Source of the DNA: Palsa-461 sp963768185
GTDB taxonomy: Bacteria > Actinomycetota > Acidimicrobiia > Acidimicrobiales > RAAP-2
Assembly: GCA_963768185.1 (NCBI GenBank)
Contig: CAVYGS010000005.1
Span: 992,001-1,056,000, forward strand
Direction: 5' to 3'
Length of the DNA stretch: 64,000 bases
In this document: positions 54,892-64,000 of the stretch, in pieces
Position numbering within the stretch: position 1 is the first letter of the stretch
Layout: each line of letters starts with the position of its first letter
Notes under the pieces: generated by a model
The model's input: the letters and a program-made list of their open reading frames with translations, nothing else
Database searches by the model: none
Told to the model about the DNA's origin: nothing
Program-made: the position numbers and the translations under genes

Positions 54892-56031
54892 CTATCGGGC
54901 CAGCTCGACGGCGCGGCGGGCGGCGGCCAGCATCGTGGGTTCGGCCACGACTCGATCCGACAGGTGCGGCGCGAGGAGCTCCCGGCCGGCCTCGGCGTTG
55001 GTGCCGTCGAGTCGGAGCACGATCGGCGAGCGGATCTCGACGTTGGACAGCGCGGCGATGACCCCGTTAGCCACGTCGTCGACCCGGGTGATCCCGCCGA
55101 AGATGTTGACCAGGATCGCCTTCACGCTGGGATCCACGTTGATGACCTCGACCGCGGCGGTCATCACCGCCGCGTTGGCCCCGCCACCGATGTCCAAGAA
55201 GTTGGCGGCCCGCCCGCCCACCTGGTTCACCACGTCCAGCGTGCTCATAGCGAGCCCCGCCCCATTGGCGATGATGCCGACGGTGCCCTCGAGCCCGATG
55301 TAGTTGAGGCCCTTCTCCTTAGCCATCTTCTCCCGGGGGTCTTCTGTGTCTGTCCCGGCAAGCTCCTCCCACTCGGGGTGCCGGAAGGCGGCGTTGTCGT
55401 CCAGGGTCACCTTGGCGTCCAGGGCGTGCACATGGCCCTCGGTCGTGAGGATCAGCGGGTTGATCTCGGCCAGGTCGCAGTCGCCCTCGACGTAGCAGTG
55501 GTAGAGGCGCACGAGCAGACGCGCCGCTTCTTCTCTCGCCTCCTCGTCGAGTCCCGCCTCGTCGACCCAGCGCCGCGCGGTGTCCTCGTCGAGCCCGTCG
55601 CACGGGTTGATGTGCAGCTTGGCGATGGCCTCGGGGTGGATGGCCGCGACCTCCTCGATCTCGATGCCACCCTCGGCCGAGAGCATGCCCAGGTGCAGCT
55701 TGGCCGGGCGGTCGAGCGTGAAGCTCGCGTAGTACTCCTTGGCGATGTCCGACGCGTGTTCGACCCACACCCGGTGCACGGTGTGGCCACCGATGTCCAT
55801 GCCGAGGATCGCCTCAGCGGCCTTGTGCACCTCGCTTGGGTCGTTCGCGAGCTTGATGCCGCCGGCCTTGCCGCGGCCGCCGACCTTCACCTGCGCCTTG
55901 ACGACGACCGGGTAGCCGGCCGCCTCGGCCTGCTTCACCGCCTCCTCGGCGGTGTCGGCGATGCCGCCGAGCGAGGTCGGTATGCCGAATCGGGCAAAGT
56001 ACTGCTTGCCCTGGTACTCGTAGAGATCCAC
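54892..56031 (-). CDS. sucC: Succinyl-CoA synthetase beta subunit
   Basis: The 379-residue subunit has the ATP-grasp fold: MDLYEYQGKQYFARFGIPTS, YPVVVKAQVKVGGRGKAGGI, EINPLILTTEGHVHALDAKV, and GIIANGAGLAMSTLDVVNQV with LVNIFGGITRVDDVANGVI. Start ATG 56031. The preceding gene in the same direction is the B12-binding protein gene at 56143-56541, 111 bases upstream. Confidence 0.95.
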   Translation of the reverse strand: MDLYEYQGKQYFARFGIPTSLGGIADTAEEAVKQAEAAGYPVVVKAQVKVGGRGKAGGIKLANDPSEVHKAAEAILGMDIGGHTVHRVWVEHASDIAKEYYASFTLDRPAKLHLGMLSAEGGIEIEEVAAIHPEAIAKLHINPCDGLDEDTARRWVDEAGLDEEAREEAARLLVRLYHCYVEGDCDLAEINPLILTTEGHVHALDAKVTLDDNAAFRHPEWEELAGTDTEDPREKMAKEKGLNYIGLEGTVGIIANGAGLAMSTLDVVNQVGGRAANFLDIGGGANAAVMTAAVEVINVDPSVKAILVNIFGGITRVDDVANGVIAALSNVEIRSPIVLRLDGTNAEAGRELLAPHLSDRVVAEPTMLAAARRAVELAR

Positions 56032-56142
56032 GTTGTCCTCTGCTGTGTTGGGGGGTTCAGGCCCGCACGGGCGCGCCGGGGCGGGCCTGCGGGTCGGGGG
56101 TGGCGAAGGGGGGGTTGGGCCCGGCGGGCGCCGGGGCGGTTC

Positions 56143-56541
56143 TCAGACGCCGAGCGCCTCCTCGCGCTGGTCCAGCGCCTGGCCGAGCCACTCCCCGATC
56201 GAGCCGAGCGGCGCCCCGGGCGTGAAGACGGCCGCCACGCCCTGCTCCTTCAGCTTGGGAATGTCGTCATCGGGGATCGTCCCCCCCACGATGAGGAGGA
56301 CGTCGCTCCTTCCGGCCTGGGCCAGCGCCTCGACCACCTTGGGCACGAGCGAGAGGTGCGCGCCCGAGAGCATCGAGAGCCCGACGGCATCGGCGTCCTC
56401 CTGGACCACCGCGCTCACCACCTGCTCGGGCGTCTGGTGCAGGCCGGTGTAGACGACCTCGAATCCGCTGTCCCGCAGCGCCCGCGCGATCACCTTGGCG
56501 CCCCGGTCGTGACCGTCCAGCCCCGGCTTCGCCACCACCAC
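56143..56541 (-). CDS. Cobalamin-binding domain protein (methylmalonyl-CoA mutase type)
   Basis: About 132 residues from GTG 56541. It has the full B12-binding signature: KPGLDGHDRGAKVIARALRD (DxHxxG with the axial His), VGLSMLSGAHLSLVPKVVEA and LLIVGGTIPDDDIPKLKEQG. It matches the stand-alone small subunit of adenosylcobalamin-dependent acyl-CoA mutases. The start is uncertain; an ATG 28 bases upstream is in another frame, so a frameshift there is possible. The large subunit is not in the window. Its place between pcrA and sucCD fits propionyl-CoA/succinyl-CoA metabolism. Confidence 0.87.
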   Translation of the reverse strand: MVVAKPGLDGHDRGAKVIARALRDSGFEVVYTGLHQTPEQVVSAVVQEDADAVGLSMLSGAHLSLVPKVVEALAQAGRSDVLLIVGGTIPDDDIPKLKEQGVAAVFTPGAPLGSIGEWLGQALDQREEALGV

Positions 56542-56605
56542 CGGTAGGGACGTTTCATGGAAGCACGATGATAGGTCCGCCCCCCGGGGGGCTGGCCAGG
56601 CGAGA

Positions 56606-58965
56606 TCAGACCCGGCGGAGGGGCGCCGCCGAGAGCAGCAGCTTCTTCGACCCCACCGAGTCGAACCGGACCTCGGCCTGCGCCCCGTCCCCCTGGCCGC
56701 TCGCCGAGACCACGATCCCATCCCCCCAGCGGTCGTGAACGACCTTGTCCCCGGGCACCAGCCCGAGGGTCTCGGCTCCGGTCGTCTGGCGCCGGCGGGG
56801 CGCATGCGGGAGCCCGGGGCTCGCCCGGCCGCCGCCCACCACCCCCACGTCGTAGACCAGCTCGGCGGGGACCTCGGAGAGAAAAACGCGAGGGGATGTT
56901 GTGCGACGTCGAACCCCACAGGGTCCGCCGCCAGGCGTGCGAAAGGTACAGGCGCTCCCGGGCCCGGGTGACGCCCACGTAGCAGAGCCGGCGCTCCTCC
57001 TCGAGCTCGAGCGGCTCGGCCAGGGTGCGCATGTGGGGGAAGATCCCCTCCTCCAACCCGGTGAGAAAGACCGCCTGGAACTCGAGGCCCTTGGCGGTGT
57101 GCATGGTCATCAGGTTCACCCGGGTGCCGTCGCCGTCGATCTCGTCGGAGTCGGCCACGAGGGCCACGGTCTCCAGGAACTCGGAGAGGTCCTCGTACTC
57201 GGCGGCCACGCCGGCCAGCTCGTAGATGTTCTCGATCCGGCCGTCGGCCTCGTGGCTGTGCTCGGCCTCCAGCTCGGCGACATACCCGGTCGAGATGGCC
57301 ACCGACTCGACCAGGTCGCCGGGCGCGAGGGTCCCGGCCAGCGCGGAGAGCTCGGCGAGCAGCTCGGAGAGCAACGCCGCGCCCTTCAGGGCCTTGCCGG
57401 TGAGCCCCACCTCCTCGGCGTGGTCGAGGGCCTCGGGGATCGAGCGGCCGTGGTCCTTGGCCCACGCGACCAGCCGCACCACCGACATGTCCCCGATGCC
57501 GCGTTTGGGGACGTTCAGGATGCGTCGGGCCGAGATCTCGTCGCTCGGGTTCCCGAGCACCCGAACGTAGGCGAGCATGTCCTTCACCTCGCGCCGGTCG
57601 TAGAAGCGGGTGCCCCCCACCACCTTGTAGGGGACCTCGCGACGGATGAGCTCCTCCTCGAACACCCGGCTCTGGGCGTTGGTCCGATAGAAGATCGCCA
57701 TCTCGGCGTAGCTGAGCTTCTCGCGGTCGTGGAGTCGGGCCACCTCGGCCGCGACGAAGGACGCCTCGTCGTGCTCGTCCTCGGCCCGGTAGCGCGCGAT
57801 CGGCGGTCCCTCCTCGCCCTCGGTGAAGAGGTTCTTCGGACGGCGCGCCTGGTTGTTCGAGATGATCGCGTTCGCCGCGTCGAGCACGCGCTGGGTGGAG
57901 CGGTAGTTCTGTTCCAGAAGGATCGTCGTCGCGTGCTCGAACGCCTGCTCGAACTGCAAGATGTTGGCGATGTCGGCGCCCCGCCAGCGGTAGACCGACT
58001 GGTCGGAGTCCCCCACCACGCACACGTTGCCGTGCACCGCGCCGAGCAGGATCACCAGCCGGTTCTGGGCCCGGTTGGTGTCCTGGTACTCGTCGACGAG
58101 GATGTGCTTGAACCGCTCCTGGTAGCCCTGCCGCACCACGTCGGACGCCTCGAGCAGGTTGACCGCCACCATCAAGAGGTCGTCGAAGTCCATCGCGTTC
58201 GCCGCGAGGAGCCGCTGCTGGTACTGGCGGTAGACCTCGGCGATCCGGGTCGCGAAGGGATCGCCGCGGGCGTTCTCCCGGAACGTCTCGAAGTCGATGA
58301 GCTCGGCCTTGGCTTGGGAGATGACCCCGGAGACCGAGCGCGGCGGGAGCCGCTTGGTGTCGAGACCCAGCTCGGACTCGATCAGTTCGATGAGCCGGCG
58401 CGAGTCGAGCTCGTCGTAGACGGTGAACGAGGGTTGGTAGCCGAGGATCGACGCGTGGCTGCGCAGCATCCGCAAGCACGCCGAGTGGAACGTGGACACC
58501 CACATGCGCTCGGCCCGCGTGCCCACCAGCTCGACGACGCGCCGGCGCATCTCGTCGGCGGCCTTGTTGGTGAAGGTGATGGCCAGGATCTCCCAGGGGG
58601 CCGCCTCGTCGGTGGCCAGCAGGTGGGCGATGCGCCGGGTGAGCACCCGGGTCTTGCCCGAGCCAGCGCCCGCCACCACCAACAGGGGGCCGCCCCGGTG
58701 GGCCACGGCCTCGCGCTCGGGGCGGGTTCAGGCCCTCGAGCAGCTCCTCGGGGCTGGGCGGGCGCCACCCGGTCGCCGGCGCGCCGGGGTCGGGACCGGG
58801 CGGTTCCTCTGGGGGCAGGTGGGGCGGCGGCGGCGGCGGCTCGTGGGCATCATCGACGGTCGTCGCCTCGTCGGCCTCGCCGTGGGGACCCGGCGCGTCC
58901 GGGCCGATGTCGACCTGGTCGATCGAGAACAGCCGGGTGTCGCCGTTGCCCGCCGGCCCGCTCAC
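56606..58965 (-). CDS. pcrA: UvrD/PcrA-type DNA helicase (two frameshifts)
   Basis: The superfamily 1A helicase unwinds DNA in repair and replication. From GTG 58965, overlapping the guaA stop, the frame breaks at 58719-58722, where one extra base follows EELLEGLNP. It continues as GGPLLVVAGAGSGKTRVLTR (motif I), AITFTNKAADEMRRRV, DEYQDTNRAQNRLVILLGAV, VVGDSDQSVYRWRGADI, TMHTAKGLEFQAVFLTGLEE and CYVGVTRARERLYLSHAWRR. A second extra base in an A5/T5 run at 56882-56886 moves the C-terminus to LVPGDKVVHDRWGDGIVV and the stop at 56606. Both sites are homopolymers, so sequence error is likely. Confidence 0.87.
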
Positions 58966-60512
58966 TCCCACTCGATGGTGCCGGGCGGCTTCGACGTCAC
59001 GTCGAGCGCCACCCGGTTGACCCCCTCGACCTCCCCGATGATCCGCGAGGCGATGCGCTCGACGAGGTCGTAGGGAAGGCGGGCCCAGTCCGCGGTCATC
59101 GCGTCGTCACTGGTCACCGCTCGGATCACGATCGGGTACGCGTACGTGCGGCCGTCGCCCATGACACCGACCGTGCGCGTGGCCGGGAGCACGGCGAAGG
59201 CCTGCCAGAGCTCGCCGTACAGGCCGGCCCGGCGGACCTCGTCGACGACGACGGTGTCGGCGGCGCGCACGATCTCCACCCGCTCGCGGGTCACCTCCCC
59301 GGTGATCCGCACCGCGAGACCGGGTCCGGGGAACGGGTGGCGCCACACGATCTCGGCCGGCAGGCCGAGCTCCTCGCCGATGGCCCGCACCTCGTCCTTG
59401 AACAAGAGCCGGAGCGGCTCGACCAGCTCGAATTTCAGGTCGTCGGGGAGCCCGCCCACGTTGTGGTGCGACTTGATGCTCGCGGCGTCCCCGGTGCCGG
59501 ACTCGATGACGTCGGGGTACAAGGTGCCCTGGACCAAGAATCGCGGGCCCTCGTCGCCGGCGCCGAGCTCGACCGCGACCTCCTCGAAGATCCGGATGAA
59601 CAGCTCGCCGATCCGCTTGCGCTTCTCCTCCGGGTCGAGGATCCCGGCCAAGGCCTCGAAGAACCGGTCGGCTGCCTTCACGTGCACGAGGTCGATGTGG
59701 AACTGGCGCCGGAAGGTCTCCTCGACCTGCTCCCCCTCCCCCGCCCGCATGAGGCCGGTGTCGACGAAGACGCACGTCAGCTGTTCGCCGATCGCCTTGT
59801 GCACCAGCGCGGCCGCCACGGCGGAGTCGACCCCACCGGAGAGCGCGCACAGCACCCGGTCGGATCCGACCTGGGCGCGCACGGCCTCCACGGCTGTCTC
59901 GATGATCGACACATGCGTCCACGACGCGGGGACGCCGCACACCTCGTGGGCGAACCGGGCGATGAACTCCGAACCCCGCGCCGTATGGACCACCTCGGGG
60001 TGGAACTGCACGCCGAAGATCCGGCGGTCAGAATCGCCGAAGGCCGCCACCGGGGAGCCGTCGCTCCGGGCCAGCAGGTCGAAGCCGGGCGGCGCCTCGG
60101 TCATGGCGTCGCCATGGCTCATCCAAACCTCGGACTCGGCGGGCCAGTCGAAGAACAGGGGGGAGGAGCCGACGAGGCTGAGCCCGGCCCGCCCGTACTC
60201 CCCCCGTCCGGTGCGCTCGACCTTCCCGCCGAGCTGGAGCGCCACCAACTGGGCGCCGTAGCAGATGCCGAGAATCGGGATGCCGAGGTCGTAGACCTCG
60301 GGGTCGAGGGTCGGGGCGGGCACCTCGTAGACCGACTTGGGACCTCCCGAGAGGATGATGCCCTTGGGCCGGCGCGCCGCGAGCTCGGACGCGGTGATCG
60401 TCGAGGGGACGATCACCGAGAAGACGTGGGCCTCCCGCACTCGGCGGGCGATCAGCCTGGAGTACTGCGCACCGAAGTCGACGACGACGACGGCGTCGTC
60501 GACCGGGTTCAA
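58962..60512 (-). CDS. guaA: GMP synthase (glutamine-hydrolysing)
   Basis: The 516-residue enzyme makes GMP from XMP. The class I amidotransferase domain has VVVDFGAQYSRLIARRVREA, LGICYGAQLVALQLGGKVE (nucleophile Cys) and FGVQFHPEVVHT. The ATP-pyrophosphatase motif is CALSGGVDSAVAAALVH. The dimerisation domain ends GTIEWE. The TTG start at 60512 overlaps the guaB3 stop (TTGA), so translation is coupled. A longer frame upstream is antisense-like and unsupported. Confidence 0.94.
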   Translation of the reverse strand: MNPVDDAVVVVDFGAQYSRLIARRVREAHVFSVIVPSTITASELAARRPKGIILSGGPKSVYEVPAPTLDPEVYDLGIPILGICYGAQLVALQLGGKVERTGRGEYGRAGLSLVGSSPLFFDWPAESEVWMSHGDAMTEAPPGFDLLARSDGSPVAAFGDSDRRIFGVQFHPEVVHTARGSEFIARFAHEVCGVPASWTHVSIIETAVEAVRAQVGSDRVLCALSGGVDSAVAAALVHKAIGEQLTCVFVDTGLMRAGEGEQVEETFRRQFHIDLVHVKAADRFFEALAGILDPEEKRKRIGELFIRIFEEVAVELGAGDEGPRFLVQGTLYPDVIESGTGDAASIKSHHNVGGLPDDLKFELVEPLRLLFKDEVRAIGEELGLPAEIVWRHPFPGPGLAVRITGEVTRERVEIVRAADTVVVDEVRRAGLYGELWQAFAVLPATRTVGVMGDGRTYAYPIVIRAVTSDDAMTADWARLPYDLVERIASRIIGEVEGVNRVALDVTSKPPGTIEWE

Positions 60513-61672
60513 TGGCCCATGCCGACGCCCTGGGACCGCTGGAGCTGCTTGCCCTCGGTCTGCAGGGACGGGGCGATCATGACCTCGGCCTTCTGGAACT
60601 CCTTCAGCGTTTCGTAGCCACAGGTCGCCATGGCGGTCTTCAGGGCGCCGAACAGGTTCATTCGCCCGTCGTTCTCGTGCGCCGGGCCGAGGAGGATCTC
60701 GCGGATCGAACCGCGCACCCCGGTGCGGACCCGGGCACCGCGCGGGAGCGTGGGGTGGAACGTCGCCATGCCCCAATGGAAGCCACGCGCCGGCGCCTCG
60801 AACGCCGAGGACAGGGGCGACCCGAGCATCACCGAGTCGGCGCCGCAGGCGATGGCTTTTGCGATGTCACCACCCTTGCTCATGCCGCCGTCCGCGATCA
60901 CGTGCACGTAGACACCGGTCTCGTCCAGGTGACGCATGCGCGCGCCGGCGACGTCCGCGATGGCGGTCGCCTGCGGGACGCCGATGCCGAGGACACCTCG
61001 AGTCGTGCACGCGTTGCCGGGGCCGACGCCGACGAGGACACCGACCGCGCCGGTCCGCATGAGGTGAAGGCCGGCCTGGTACGAGGCGCAGCCCCCGACG
61101 ATGACCGGCAGGTCGAACTCGCGGATGAACTTCTTCAGGTTGAGCGGCTCGACGGTCTTCGACACGTGCTCGGCCGAGACCACGGTCCCCTGGATCACGA
61201 GCAGGTCGAGCTCGGCCTTCAGCACCGCGTCGGCCAGGTCGAGCGTGCGCTGCGGGGTGACCGAAGCCGCCGCGGTCACACCCGCCGCCTTGATCTGGCG
61301 GATCCGCTCGGTGACGAGCTCGTGCTTGATCGGCTCCATGTACATCTGCTGCATCCGGGGGGTGGCCTTCTCGTCGTCGAGCTCGCGGATCTCGTCGAAG
61401 AGCGCGGTCGGGTCCTCGTAGCGGGTCCAGAGGCCCTCCAGGTTCAAGACGCCGAGGCCGCCCAGTTGCCCGAGCTCGATGGCGGTCGCCGGCGAGGTGA
61501 CGCCATCCATGGCCGCGCCGAGGAGGGGCAACCCGAAGCGGTAGGCGTCGATCTCCCAGGAGATGTCGACGTCCTCGGGGTCCCGGGTCCGGCGGCTGGG
61601 GACGATCGCGATGTCGTCGAACCCGTAGGCCTGCCGTCCCGACTTGAAAATGCCGATCTCGATCTCAGCCAC
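60509..61672 (-). CDS. guaB3: GuaB3-type IMP dehydrogenase family protein
   Basis: The 387-residue TIM-barrel protein lacks the CBS domains of standard IMP dehydrogenase and matches the GuaB3 group next to guaA in actinobacteria. Motifs are AYGFDDIAIVPSRRTRDPED, LPLLGAAMDGVTSPATAIEL, GVGPGNACTTRGVLGIGVP (substrate loop with Cys) and VIADGGMSKGGDIAKAIACG. ATG 61672. The exact activity of GuaB3 proteins is debated, so the enzyme assignment is by family. It is the first gene of guaB3-guaA-pcrA. Confidence 0.9.
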   Translation of the reverse strand: MAEIEIGIFKSGRQAYGFDDIAIVPSRRTRDPEDVDISWEIDAYRFGLPLLGAAMDGVTSPATAIELGQLGGLGVLNLEGLWTRYEDPTALFDEIRELDDEKATPRMQQMYMEPIKHELVTERIRQIKAAGVTAAASVTPQRTLDLADAVLKAELDLLVIQGTVVSAEHVSKTVEPLNLKKFIREFDLPVIVGGCASYQAGLHLMRTGAVGVLVGVGPGNACTTRGVLGIGVPQATAIADVAGARMRHLDETGVYVHVIADGGMSKGGDIAKAIACGADSVMLGSPLSSAFEAPARGFHWGMATFHPTLPRGARVRTGVRGSIREILLGPAHENDGRMNLFGALKTAMATCGYETLKEFQKAEVMIAPSLQTEGKQLQRSQGVGMGH

Positions 61673-61889
61673 TCGATTGCCCTCCGGCTCCCGTCACGCC
61701 CGGCGTGAGCGACCGGGCCCCCGACGGCGTTCTCAGTCCAGCCGACGCATCGAACTGCGACACCATGGCCAACCTTACCGTCTGGGTCTCACGCCTCAGA
61801 TGAGGGAGGGCACCTTCGGCCGGCGAATTCAGGGGCGAGACAACCATCCCGGGGTCCCAGGGGGTTAGGAAGGTGATGGAGGTACGCCC

Positions 61890-62486
61890 GTGCCGCGCGG
61901 CCCTGGATTGAGCCGGAGAACCGATGCCGAAGAGGCATTCGACCGCTTCATCGGTGGCGCCGCGGCGAGCCTGCTCCGGACCGCCTTCCTCTTGACCTGG
62001 GACGAGCGCGACGCCGAGGACCTCGTCCAGGAGTGCCTGATCCGAGTGGCCCGGCGCTGGCCCAGGGTCCGTTCCATGGAGTACCCGGCGGCCTACGCAA
62101 GGCGGGTCCTCGTCAACCTCTCCCTCGACGATGCGCCCCGGCGGCAGCGGCGCCGCTCCGAGCTGGCGGGATCCGGGCTGTCGGCAGAATGGCGCCCCGA
62201 CGACGCCTCCGCTCAGCTCCTCGGCGCCGTCGACAACCAGTCGCAGCTGCTCGCCGCCCTGGGCGCGCTGACCACGCGCCAGCGGGCTGCGGTCGTCCTC
62301 CGCTACTTCGAGGACCTGAGCGAGCCCGAGGTCGCCGCCCTCCTCGGCTGCTCGGTCGGGACCGTGAAGAGCACCACCTCGCGCGCGCTCGAGCGTTTGC
62401 GCCAAACGATCTCGCGAGAAGAAGAGCACGACGCCGACGGGCCGCCGGTCCGACGGCCCGAAACAGAACGGAGCCCAACTCCATGA
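61890..62486 (+). CDS. SigE-type ECF RNA polymerase sigma factor
   Basis: The 198-residue sigma-70 family protein has region 2 (LLRTAFLLTWDERDAEDLVQ, ECLIRVARRW) and region 4 (RQRAAVVLRYFEDLSEPEVA, ALLGCSVGTVKSTTSRALER), the SigE group pattern of actinobacteria. GTG 61890. Its stop overlaps the ATG of the membrane partner gene, as in many sigma/anti-sigma pairs. It would redirect RNA polymerase to a stress or envelope regulon. Confidence 0.92.
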   Translation: MPRGPGLSRRTDAEEAFDRFIGGAAASLLRTAFLLTWDERDAEDLVQECLIRVARRWPRVRSMEYPAAYARRVLVNLSLDDAPRRQRRRSELAGSGLSAEWRPDDASAQLLGAVDNQSQLLAALGALTTRQRAAVVLRYFEDLSEPEVAALLGCSVGTVKSTTSRALERLRQTISREEEHDADGPPVRRPETERSPTP

Positions 62487-63395
62487 GCATCGACCTCGAG
62501 ACCGACCTGCCGCGACACGCTCAATTCGCGCGCGCAAACCCTCGACCTCTCCGCCTCACTCGACCGGTTGCGGTCCTCCAACTACCGGGTGCGCAGCCGC
62601 CGCCTGTCGCCGCTACTGACCATCGGGGGCCTCGCGTCTGGTGCGACCGCGGGCGCCATCGCCGCAGTGGTGCTGGTGGGTGGCGCACAACCGGCGTTCG
62701 CCGGGTGGACCGCCACGCCGACCACGCCGTCGACCGCACAGTCGACGGCCACCGCGGACAGCTGCCAGAGCAGCCTGACCAACGCGCCATCGATGTCCGG
62801 CGTCCAGAGCGCGTCCTGGCAACCAGTCGTGACCGACGTGCGCGGACCATTCACCGTCGTCCTCTACGACCAGGGCACCGCTTACGCGACCTGCTTCACC
62901 GGCCCGGACTTCACGTTGATCAACCGCAACACTTCGAGTGCCGGGATGGCGTCGGTGTCGGGCAACTCGGTTGGCCAGTCGTCCGGTGCCCTCGGTGGAC
63001 GCTCGGTGGTGGGGATCCAGCTCCTGAGCGGCGGCGACGTCAACCACGTCGAGGTCTCCCACCTCGACTCCTCGACCGATGGCCCCTACACGCTGGTCGA
63101 CGGACAGGTCGATGCCGACGTCAGCGCGGTGACGCTGGAGCTGAGCGACGGCTCGAGCGTCCAGACCTCGATCGAGGACGGCTGGGTGCTCGCGTGGTGG
63201 CCGGGCGACCAGGACGTGACAAGCGCGCAGGTCACGACCGCCAGCGGGACCACAACCCAGCCGCTCACCCAGATCGGACCACCCGCCGGCGGACCCTCGA
63301 GTCCGTGCGCGGCGAGCGACGGAGCTTCATCGGCCTCGACCACCTGCGGCGGCAGCTCGTCGAGCCCGGGGACCGACGGGTCGGTCTCGGGCTAG
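62483..63395 (+). CDS. Membrane-anchored partner of the ECF sigma factor (one frameshift)
   Basis: From ATG 62483, coupled to the sigma stop, the start MSIDLETDLPRHAQ is followed near 62523-62533 by a frame break in a GCGCGCGC run. The continuation RAQTLDLSASLDRLR runs through RSRRLSPLLTIGGLASGATA. A membrane segment (AIAAVVLVGGAQPAFAGW) and a beta-rich secreted domain with scattered Cys residues follow. The end is Ser/Gly-rich. The layout suggests an anti-sigma or sensor protein; no zinc-binding anti-sigma motif is seen, so this is inference. Without correcting the shift, only 62568-63395 would be open. Confidence 0.62.
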
Positions 63396-63414
63396 GCCCC
63401 TCCGGCGGGGTGGC

Positions 63415-64000
63415 TCAAGACCAGAAGCCGGCGAGCTGCTCGGCCATCTCCTCGCCCTGGCGGACCCCCTCGATCGCAGCCTTGGGCGCGATCGAGGCGT
63501 CCATCAGGTTCATGCCCATGGCTGCCCCAGCGCCGGCGTCGGGTCCGACGACCTCGACTCGCGCGCCCGAGTCGGTCAGGGCCCTGCGCTCGGCTTCGGC
63601 CGTCTCCACCATGCGGGCGAGCCTCGGGTCACCGGCCGGCATGCGTTGGGCGGTCATGAGGGTCACGATGAGCACGGTGTCGTGCCCGACTGCCAGGTCG
63701 GCGTTCGCTCCCGACCGCATCCCGCCGTCCATGTAGCGGCGACCGCCGATCGTGATCGGCGAGAACAGCCCGGGCACGCAGCAACTCGAGGCCACCGCCC
63801 GGTCGAGCTCAACCCCGGCGGCCTTGTTCCAGACCTTGAACTCGCCGGACTGCGCGTCGACCGCCGTGCACGAGAACGGCTCGGGCCACTCCTCACCGGC
63901 CAGGTAGCGGAAGACGCCGACGAACTGCTCGGCGTCCATGGCGTCGGCCTCGAGCGCGAACTGCCCGATGGCCTTGCGGCGCTCCTCGGGCTCCTGGTCC
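63415..64000 (-). CDS. Patatin-like phospholipase family protein (cut by window edge)
   Basis: The frame stays open to the right edge, so the N-terminal part (oxyanion hole and the Ser GxSxG motif) lies outside the window. Visible features are DQEPEERRKAIGQFALEADA, CTAVDAQSGEFKVWNKAAGV, SSCCVPGLFSPITIGGRRYM, and DGGMRSGANADLAVGHD with the conserved Asp-Gly-Gly that forms the catalytic dyad with the missing Ser. A role in lipid acyl hydrolysis is expected. About 195 codons are present. Confidence 0.85.
   Translation of the reverse strand, partial: DQEPEERRKAIGQFALEADAMDAEQFVGVFRYLAGEEWPEPFSCTAVDAQSGEFKVWNKAAGVELDRAVASSCCVPGLFSPITIGGRRYMDGGMRSGANADLAVGHDTVLIVTLMTAQRMPAGDPRLARMVETAEAERRALTDSGARVEVVGPDAGAGAAMGMNLMDASIAPKAAIEGVRQGEEMAEQLAGFWS

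Noticed and set aside
56901..60617. Very long plus-strand open frame opposite pcrA and guaA
   Set aside because: Its predicted protein is Asp/Arg/His/Val-rich antisense sequence, while the minus strand encodes recognisable GuaA and PcrA.

Overview
The window is a high-GC chromosomal segment of an actinobacterium. Two WhiB-type Fe-S regulators, a UPF0182 membrane protein, an F420-type nitroreductase-like protein, a Lon-like PDZ protease, a GuaB3-type IMP dehydrogenase homologue, DrrAB-type export genes and actinobacterial-type SdhCAB all point that way. A MreB-like gene and the overall gene mix suggest the Acidimicrobiia, but that class assignment is inference. About 55 genes are supported.

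Left part (1-16.8 kb). A truncated tyrosine recombinase lies next to an initiator tRNA gene with a strong stem-loop between them, probably the edge of an integrated element that extends off the left end. Next come a MacA/MacB-like export operon with a Gly-rich secreted protein, a P-loop kinase, a GlcD-type FAD oxidase, a hemerythrin-like protein, a UPF0182 protein, a frameshifted DivIVA-domain protein with a phage Mu F-like tail, and a Lon-like protease.

Mobile-element nest (17.4-23.7 kb). An IS481-family element with perfect 6-bp GCTAGT target duplications sits exactly between the convergent stop codons of a HEAT-repeat gene and a mreB-like gene. Directly upstream of the mreB-like start lies a group II intron. 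Its reverse transcriptase gene is split, in the conserved TPQGG-V-ISP motif, by a 2.2-kb element encoding a large serine recombinase and a small HTH/ribbon-helix-helix protein. That element has near-palindromic ends flanking a duplicated AT dinucleotide. Removing it restores the RT reading frame exactly. Its recombinase ORF has no stop inside the element and crosses the attachment site, so integration changes the protein's C terminus. This is the most unusual system in the window.

Middle part (23.7-39.8 kb). A catalytically degenerate HtrA-like PDZ protein, a zincin-like protein lacking the second His of HExxH, an active-looking HtrA, two WhiB proteins flanking a glutamate formimidoyltransferase-like gene, methionine aminopeptidase, a MoxR/VWA chaperone pair (VWA gene with three frameshifts), a succinate dehydrogenase operon, an SCP2-like protein and a secreted repeat-type protein.

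Right part (40-64 kb). Central metabolism: mdh-icd, metF, folD, purN-purH, sucCD, a B12-binding mutase subunit, and guaB3-guaA-pcrA. Between these lie a SWIM zinc-finger gene, a hipBA toxin-antitoxin pair with an 11-bp operator palindrome, and DrrAB with a divergent long TetR regulator. The end holds an ECF sigma factor with its partner membrane protein and a patatin-like gene cut by the window edge.

At least eight single-base frameshifts break otherwise conserved genes, including essential-looking pcrA, several in short homopolymers. They look more like sequencing or assembly errors than gene decay.
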